Part shown: in pieces, positions 34,277-39,447 of the stretch
How positions within the stretch are numbered: position 1 is the stretch's first letter
Layout of the letters: each line of letters begins with the position of its first letter
Origin: a bacterium
GTDB taxonomy: Bacteria > CSSED10-310 > JAFGSJ01
Direction of reading: 5' to 3'
Length of the DNA: 39,447 bases
Assembly: GCA_016934675.1 (NCBI GenBank)
Contig: JAFGSJ010000047.1
Span: 1-39,447, forward strand
Position numbers and translations under genes: made by a program
Notes under the pieces: model-generated
Seen by the model: only the letters and a program-made list of their open reading frames with translations
Told to the model about the DNA's origin: nothing
The model's database searches: none

Positions 34277-35422
34277 TTACTCTCCAAATGAATGAGGGGG
34301 CTTCACTCGAATGAACATGGCATCGCCATAGCTGTAAAACCTGTAGCGAAGCGCTACGGCTTCGGCATATGCCTGACGGATCGTATCTGCCCCGGCAAAA
34401 GCTGAAACAAGCAGGAGCAGGGTCGAACGGGGCAAGTGAAAATTGGTAATCAGACCGGCATAGGGCAGACGAAAACGATACCCGGGATAAATGAACAAAC
34501 CGGTTTTACCCGCGAGTTTGACCGGACCACAGTCTTGGCATGCTGCAATACTTTCCAGGGCCCTGATCACTGTGGTCCCAACCGCATACACACGCCGTCC
34601 CTGTTGACAGGCAGCCATGATCGCCTGCCAATTTTCAGCACTGATCGCATACGATTCCTCTTCCATCTGATGCTGGCGAATATCTGCCACCTTGATCGGA
34701 CGAAACGTCCCCGCACCAATCTGAAGTTCAAGCGGAACGATCCAGACCCCTATCCTGGCAAGGGTGTTCAGGAGCTGGCCTGTAAAGTGCAGACCGGCAG
34801 TCGGGGCCGCAAGCGAGCCGGCAGCCCGGGCATACACAGTCTGATAACGAACCCAGTCCTCGGCTATACGCGTATCATTCGCATCCTGGCGGCTGATGTA
34901 GGGTGGTAAGGGAGGTCGGGCTATGTTCATGAGCCCCTTTTCCAGGGGGCAGGCCGGGTCGAGTGACTGGAACTGAAGCATGCAGGTATAACGGTCCCGC
35001 TGCAGGACCGTTCCGAGAACTGACTCACCAAAGCTGATCCGGGTCCCCGGTTTCAGGCGACGCAGCGGTTTGGCAATGGCCTGATAGACCTGTCGGACCG
35101 GATCGAGAACGCCACTGATCAGACACGAGACGGGCGTATCAGTGCCGGCTTTCCGCCCTTCGAGACAAAATGAGGAAACCTTGGTCTCATTGATGATCAG
35201 CATGTCATCCGCCTGAAAATAGGTCTGGATCGCCTCAAAAAAAGTATGCTGCCTCTCACCCGCCGGTCCCAGAACCAATAATCGAGATTTATCCCGCTCG
35301 ATAGCTGGTCGTTGGGCAATCAGATCGGGCGGAAGCTCATAATCATAACGGTCCAGGTCCATCTCGGCTAGACCATCGTGTCCAAACTGTTGATCTTCGG
35401 ATGTTTCCATGACCATGTCCAT
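34277..35422 (-). CDS. queA: S-adenosylmethionine:tRNA ribosyltransferase-isomerase QueA
   Basis: The enzyme transfers and isomerises the ribosyl of SAM to preQ1 in tRNA, giving epoxyqueuosine. Family blocks are YDYELPPDLIAQRP, PLPPYI, YQTVYARAAGSLAAPTAGLHF, VGAGTF-like IGAGTFRPIKV, AVGTTVIRALES, ITNFHLPRSTLLLLVSAFAG and YGDAMFI at the end. The start is uncertain. ATG at 35422 has GGAG eleven bases upstream and gives 381 residues, about 20 more than usual; ATG at 35362 matches the family N-terminus (MDLDRYDYEL) but lacks a Shine-Dalgarno. The frame is open to 35602, but that region holds the promoter. Confidence 0.95.
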   Translation of the reverse strand: MDMVMETSEDQQFGHDGLAEMDLDRYDYELPPDLIAQRPAIERDKSRLLVLGPAGERQHTFFEAIQTYFQADDMLIINETKVSSFCLEGRKAGTDTPVSCLISGVLDPVRQVYQAIAKPLRRLKPGTRISFGESVLGTVLQRDRYTCMLQFQSLDPACPLEKGLMNIARPPLPPYISRQDANDTRIAEDWVRYQTVYARAAGSLAAPTAGLHFTGQLLNTLARIGVWIVPLELQIGAGTFRPIKVADIRQHQMEEESYAISAENWQAIMAACQQGRRVYAVGTTVIRALESIAACQDCGPVKLAGKTGLFIYPGYRFRLPYAGLITNFHLPRSTLLLLVSAFAGADTIRQAYAEAVALRYRFYSYGDAMFIRVKPPHSFGE

Positions 35423-35478
35423 CTCTGCCGGTTCTCCAGTGCTGTTCTGACAAGTCTGAATGTTTAAATTCGTGTTCC

Positions 35479-35506
35479 TGTATAATCCATTATTCGGGAA
35501 AGTAAA
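35479..35506 (-). promoter_or_regulatory. Candidate promoter of queA-tgt-yajC
   Basis: On the minus strand TTTACT (35501-35506), 16 bp, TATACA (35479-35484), starting about 50 nt before the queA ATG at 35422. A perfect TATAAT also lies further upstream on the minus strand (35556-35561) but without a good -35. The divergent gap 35423-35743 otherwise shows no gene; no preQ1 riboswitch was recognised. Confidence 0.4.
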
Positions 35507-35743
35507 GCGATCCCCTACTCGATACATAACCGCAGGAATCCAGAGAAAATTGCCCATTATACCGATGAGTTCAGATAAAAGCAGTCCAAATGAACAAAAC
35601 ATTTCATTGATCGGGTCCCATTTTGAGATCGTGCAAAGGTCAAAAATGAGATTTTTACTTTAAGAAAGTTGATAAAGGTATATGGTAATGTGTATGAACG
35701 CATCAACTCATTTAAACACAGCAACAGACAGGAGGCTGACACG

Positions 35744-37132
35744 ATGTTACTCAAGAGAATCATGACTTTCTTTGCATTGGCCCTGGTTTGTGTTCCGGTG
35801 GGGTTGTTTGCCAGCGAGGAACTACGACCGATCACCCTCGATAATGGCCTGGAATTGTATGTTTTTCGTGATGCGACTGTGCCCTTGGTCCGCTTTCAGA
35901 TCACATTCAGGACCGGTGCAATCGTTGAAACCGAAGAATATAATGGTCTGTCTCATCTCTATGAGCACATGCTTTTCAAGGCGAATGATAAATATCAGAG
36001 CCAGGAAGAGTTCCATGAAGCCATGAACGAAATGGGTTGTCCCGAGTGGAATGGCGGTACTGCTGGCGAATTCGTCACCTATTGGGCCACGGTCCCGTAC
36101 AGTCAATTCGAGAACATCATCGCCTTCTGGGCGACGACTGTGCGGACCAATAGATTTGATCCGGCAGAACTCGAGAAGGAAAAAGATGTAGTCATCAACG
36201 AAATCAGAATGAACCAGGGCGATCCTCAGCGGACCTATCGAGAAACAGTAAGCCAAACGATGTTCCCCACATATTACTCACGCAAATATGTGCTCGGCTC
36301 GATCGATGTCGTCCGTCATTGCACGATCGAGCAATTGGAGTGGTTGAAAAAAACCTATTATGTCCCCAATAACTGTGCTGTTTTCATTAGCGGTGATGTC
36401 ACGACTGAAGACGCATTCCGTTATGTGCAGAAATATTTCGGCGATTGGCTGCGTGCTGATAATCCCTATGAGAAATATCCGGTGCCCAAACACCCCCCCA
36501 TCGATAAAAACAAAAGGATCGTGGTAAAGAACCTGCCCGCACCGAATTTTTTCATGTGGGACCTGTCCTGGCGAGGACCGGATGTGGCCGATGAAGTGGA
36601 GGACACCTATCCGGCCGATATCCTATCATTTCTGATCGGCAGACAATCCGGCCGATTCATGACCGCACTCGAACCGTATCTCTGGCAAAAAGAGCAGACC
36701 ACTTTTTATTATTACACACAAAGAAGCGGCGGCGTGATTGGATTCAATTCGCCTATGCTGGCTCAAGCCGATCCTGCTGAGAATACTAAGCTGGTCCGGA
36801 ACCTGAAAAAAGCAGTGTTTGATGAATTGCACAAAATCGCGACTGACCCTGAGTATTTCTCAGAAGAAGACATTCAAACAGCCCTGTCAGCCGTTGAAGC
36901 TGAACAGATTTACAACAATGAACTCATCAGCAAAAAAGCAGATGGTATCTCATTCTGGTGGGCTGTCTCGTCTGCAGAATACTACCACAATTATCTGAAC
37001 AATCTGAAAAAAGTCACGACGACCGACCTGGCCAGTTATGTGAATCGCTATTGTATCGACAGCCACTATGTTGAATCCTTTTGGATAAACGAGGACTTGG
37101 CTAATGCCATGGGATTGGAGGATGAATTATGA
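35744..37132 (+). CDS. Exported M16-family zinc peptidase, catalytically complete
   Basis: A 462-residue protein with a signal peptide (residues 1-23, LFA-SEE). The inverted zinc motif H71-L-Y-E74-H75 is followed 78 residues later by E153 (VVINEIRMNQGD), so the pitrilysin-type site is complete. Both M16 halves are present in one chain (N-terminal about 25-240; C-terminal to the end). AGGAGG precedes the ATG at 35744; an earlier ATG at 35669 is in the promoter region. It overlaps the next M16 gene by ATGA. In periplasmic M16B systems an active and an inactive subunit form one clamshell, which fits here. It probably degrades periplasmic peptides. Confidence 0.92.
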   Translation: MLLKRIMTFFALALVCVPVGLFASEELRPITLDNGLELYVFRDATVPLVRFQITFRTGAIVETEEYNGLSHLYEHMLFKANDKYQSQEEFHEAMNEMGCPEWNGGTAGEFVTYWATVPYSQFENIIAFWATTVRTNRFDPAELEKEKDVVINEIRMNQGDPQRTYRETVSQTMFPTYYSRKYVLGSIDVVRHCTIEQLEWLKKTYYVPNNCAVFISGDVTTEDAFRYVQKYFGDWLRADNPYEKYPVPKHPPIDKNKRIVVKNLPAPNFFMWDLSWRGPDVADEVEDTYPADILSFLIGRQSGRFMTALEPYLWQKEQTTFYYYTQRSGGVIGFNSPMLAQADPAENTKLVRNLKKAVFDELHKIATDPEYFSEEDIQTALSAVEAEQIYNNELISKKADGISFWWAVSSAEYYHNYLNNLKKVTTTDLASYVNRYCIDSHYVESFWINEDLANAMGLEDEL

Positions 37133-38559
37133 TGATCAGACAGAACAACCACCTGCTCGTAGCCGGCATTATTCTTGTATGCACGATGCTGCTGCTGACC
37201 GCATGCAAGGACAAACCGATCGAATCCTTCACCCTGGACAACGGCCTGAAAGTCATTACCAAATACATCGATAAGCCTGTGTCCGCCTTTGCTATCTATC
37301 TCAAAGGCGGCGTGACCGTCAATCCTGAAGACAAAGCCGGCGTGGAAATCGTCCTGCTGAGAGCAATGGCCAAAGCTTCACAGTCCTATGATCGCAAAAA
37401 CATGGAAAAAATGAAAGATGATCTTCACTTTACCATCGAACAATCAGCGAATTTTGATTTTGCGGCATACACACTCAAAGCCATCGATCAATACTCACTT
37501 CAATCGCTGAATGTCTTTCTGGATACATTTCTCAAGCCGAGTCTGACCGAGGAAGACTTTGAGGAAGCGCGACAAATCCAGATGAACGAATTACTGAACG
37601 AAGAACGCGATCCAATTCTGAATTTATTCAATAAGATTATCCGCGACTCTTTTGCAGGGCATCCATACGCCGTTCGCCCTGAGGGCACGATCGAGAGCCT
37701 GCAGACATTGACACTCGATGATGTCAAGGATTTTTACGATCGGAATTGGCTGGCATCACGCATGTTTGTCGTCTATGTCGGTAATAAAAAGACCTCGGAA
37801 TTACAACCAATCCTGGAAAAAACACTGGGAAAGCTTCCAAGCGGTTCGTTTGTCATGCCTACAATCCCAACCTTGGATATGGTCCTGAAAAATGATTTCC
37901 GGGCCTATGAACTGCCGAACATGCCTAATTTTCATGTCAGAAGCAATTTCCCCTCGATTTCTTTCAGTCAACCCGAGTACTTTGCCGCCAATCTGGCCGG
38001 AATGGTCCTGTCCGATCTGATGCACACAACAATCAGAACATGGAATGGTCTGGCCTATACACCCTTTGCCATGGCCAGTCGGACGTTCCTAGTGCCCTAT
38101 GGCTCTTACATCATCACCGGTTGCAGCGATGTACCCCGAACCATCGACCTGTTAAAAGAATGTGTCAATTACATGGCTGAGGGTGTGGGACGACTCGAAT
38201 ATCGCGACGAAAACGGACAAATCATTACGGCCCCGGACCAACAGAAACCGGAAAGACTCATCAAGACACCCCTGGCTGATGTGCTACCTCAATACAAGAA
38301 CATGTTAATTACCAGCTACTTCAGTAATCTGGTCTCGAGTCAATCCCAGGCCGATACCCTGGCCATTGCCGAAATGCATGCCATGGGTCACATCGATATA
38401 AAACAATTACTCGGTCTTATCGAGAACGTAACACCGGACCAGATCAAGCATATCGCCGCAACCACCTTTAAAAACAACATGTTCTGGTCATATGGCAGCA
38501 GCAAGGAAAACATCGAGGCCCTGGCTGATTACAATCCGAGTGTGGCTTGGACCAAATAA
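37129..38559 (+). CDS. M16-family lipoprotein, catalytically inactive partner subunit
   Basis: A 476-residue M16 homologue with a lipoprotein signal (LLLTAC, Cys26). It starts with ESFTLDNGLKVITKY as in active M16 enzymes, but the zinc motif region reads AGVEIVLLRAM, with both histidines missing, so it cannot bind zinc in the usual way. FAGHPYAVRPEGTIESLQTLTLDDVKDFYDRNW and the C-terminal half are well preserved. It is expected to pair with the active subunit encoded just upstream (ATGA overlap; GGAGG before the ATG) and to anchor the pair to a membrane. Confidence 0.9.
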   Translation: MMIRQNNHLLVAGIILVCTMLLLTACKDKPIESFTLDNGLKVITKYIDKPVSAFAIYLKGGVTVNPEDKAGVEIVLLRAMAKASQSYDRKNMEKMKDDLHFTIEQSANFDFAAYTLKAIDQYSLQSLNVFLDTFLKPSLTEEDFEEARQIQMNELLNEERDPILNLFNKIIRDSFAGHPYAVRPEGTIESLQTLTLDDVKDFYDRNWLASRMFVVYVGNKKTSELQPILEKTLGKLPSGSFVMPTIPTLDMVLKNDFRAYELPNMPNFHVRSNFPSISFSQPEYFAANLAGMVLSDLMHTTIRTWNGLAYTPFAMASRTFLVPYGSYIITGCSDVPRTIDLLKECVNYMAEGVGRLEYRDENGQIITAPDQQKPERLIKTPLADVLPQYKNMLITSYFSNLVSSQSQADTLAIAEMHAMGHIDIKQLLGLIENVTPDQIKHIAATTFKNNMFWSYGSSKENIEALADYNPSVAWTK

Positions 38560-38594
38560 CTCGAAAGAAACAGACAGTTATACCATCAGAAAAA

Positions 38595-38633
38595 GGCAGG
38601 ATAACAGGACAGGCTGCTTATCCTGTCTTTTTT
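38595..38633 (+). terminator. Intrinsic terminator of the M16 operon
   Basis: GGCAGGATAA (38595-38604) pairs with TTATCCTGTC (38618-38627), ten base pairs with one G-U, followed by six T residues (38628-38633). It lies 36 bp after the stop of the lipoprotein gene. Confidence 0.9.
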
Positions 38634-38724
38634 ATAATCAGTGCTATACATAACAGTATCTGTGATGATTCCCATTGTTTTGGAACCATAGTCCACTATC
38701 TTCATGAAGCGAGAGTTTGATCGT

Positions 38725-39348
38725 ATGCCTCAATTGAATCGAGGGATTTTTATTGTTCTGGAAGGCATCGATGGTGCCGGGAAAACGACCCAACTGGACC
38801 TGCTTCGACAAAACCTCGAAGACCGGGGTTTTTCAGTCGTCCTCTCGAAAGAACCGACCAATGGGACCTGGGGCCAACACATCAGGAAACTCTACGTCAA
38901 TGATGAACGGATGAAAGTCACAGCAGACGAAGAAGCTGAATTATTCGTACGTGACCGGGCTGAAGATGTCGCCCTGACTATTCAACCGGCACTCGATCAG
39001 AAAAAAATCGTGATCGTCGATCGTTACTTTTATTCGAATCTGGCGTATCAGGGGGCTCGGGGGGCCTCGATGGACCTGATCCGCGAACACAATGCCTGCT
39101 TCCCTGTCCCGGACCTCGTCTTCCTGATCGACCTGGATCCTCAACTCGGAACATTCAGAATCCAGAAATATCGCGACGAGTCGACCAACGCCTTCGAAAA
39201 ATACGAGGAATTACAAAAGGTCCGTCAGATATTCAATACACTGCCCGATCGGAATATCATCAAAATAACGGGTAACAAGTCCATCGAAGATATCCAGCAC
39301 ACAATACTTGAACTGGCATTGGACTACATCTCACAGATTGTATTATAA
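38725..39348 (+). CDS. tmk: Thymidylate kinase
   Basis: A protein of about 207 residues phosphorylating dTMP to dTDP. The P-loop is GIDGAGKTT (14-22), with EPT (substrate), ELFVRDRAEDV, VDRYFYSNLAYQGARG (the DRY motif) and a LID segment containing YRDEST. The LID lacks the run of basic residues of E. coli-type enzymes, which then rely on an Arg in the P-loop; here that P-loop has no Arg either. ATG at 38725 gives the normal family start with a weak GAGAG upstream; ATG at 38704 would add seven residues without a Shine-Dalgarno. It follows the M16 terminator and so forms a separate unit. No gene is seen in the last 99 bp. Confidence 0.95.
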   Translation: MPQLNRGIFIVLEGIDGAGKTTQLDLLRQNLEDRGFSVVLSKEPTNGTWGQHIRKLYVNDERMKVTADEEAELFVRDRAEDVALTIQPALDQKKIVIVDRYFYSNLAYQGARGASMDLIREHNACFPVPDLVFLIDLDPQLGTFRIQKYRDESTNAFEKYEELQKVRQIFNTLPDRNIIKITGNKSIEDIQHTILELALDYISQIVL

Positions 39349-39447
39349 TTCCCCCGGAGCTTTTGTCTGATCTTCTACAGTTTGGGGCGAAATTTTATAA
39401 AAAAAATGGCCTGAACCCGCATGAATCCTCAATCGTTATTTTGAAAA

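Noticed and set aside
35423..35743. preQ1 riboswitch before queA-tgt
   Set aside because: No preQ1-I hairpin with A-rich tail or larger preQ1-II fold was recognised, and queA/tgt are not the usual targets.

Overview
The window comes from a bacterium of moderate G+C, and it reads like the chromosome of an uncultured, probably anaerobic, diderm lineage. Pointers to this are a fused SecDF, a lipoprotein beside an exported M16 peptidase, a secreted parallel beta-helix protein, PduS/PduT-type microcompartment proteins, a molybdenum hydroxylase and a REP-associated (Y1) transposase. Fibrobacterota/KSB1-like, Acidobacteriota/Aminicenantes-like and planctomycete-like lineages all fit. The sequence alone does not fix the phylum, and I saw no tRNA, rRNA or CRISPR array.

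Left end (1-3272): a Y1/RAYT transposase runs off the left edge. Next to it is a four-gene, overlapping, rightward operon: a 4-TM membrane protein, a small XRE regulator, an exported protein of unknown function and an exported metal-dependent amidohydrolase. Its promoter is a TTGACA-N17-TATATT box directly abutted by three 10-bp direct repeats. A G-rich repeat tract (GGGACAGTCA x3) closes this block. Beyond it lies an apparently independent non-coding RNA gene (about 3040-3272) with its own promoter, several hairpins and a 15-bp intrinsic terminator; I could not assign it to a known RNA family. rsgA follows.

4778-15301 is a leftward block: an FMN reductase-like flavoprotein, xanthine dehydrogenase (FeS/FAD subunit, then Mo subunit), and multi-spanning GT39/GT83-like glycosyltransferases, with a ROK sugar kinase between two of them. 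Most junctions are ATGA or short overlaps, so translation is probably coupled.

15593-24767 is mainly rightward: a secreted beta-helix protein, an HU-type protein, a GT39-like enzyme overlapping a membrane-anchored alkaline-phosphatase-superfamily enzyme, then (after a leftward PilZ gene with its terminator) a compact pduS-pduT-transaldolase-fmdB operon.

24820-35422 is leftward: a polyprenol-phosphate mannosyltransferase-like GT2, a radical SAM/SPASM protein, a Rel (p)ppGpp enzyme whose HD hydrolase motif is degenerate, secDF, yajC, tgt and queA. The right end (35744-39348) carries an active/inactive M16 peptidase pair and tmk.

Most of the window is housekeeping. The items most worth following up are the orphan RNA at 3040-3272, the stand-alone PduS/PduT electron-transfer shell module joined to a transaldolase, the Rel protein with a broken hydrolase centre but a bifunctional-type synthetase motif, and the glycosyltransferase genes translationally coupled to xanthine dehydrogenase and to a sugar kinase.
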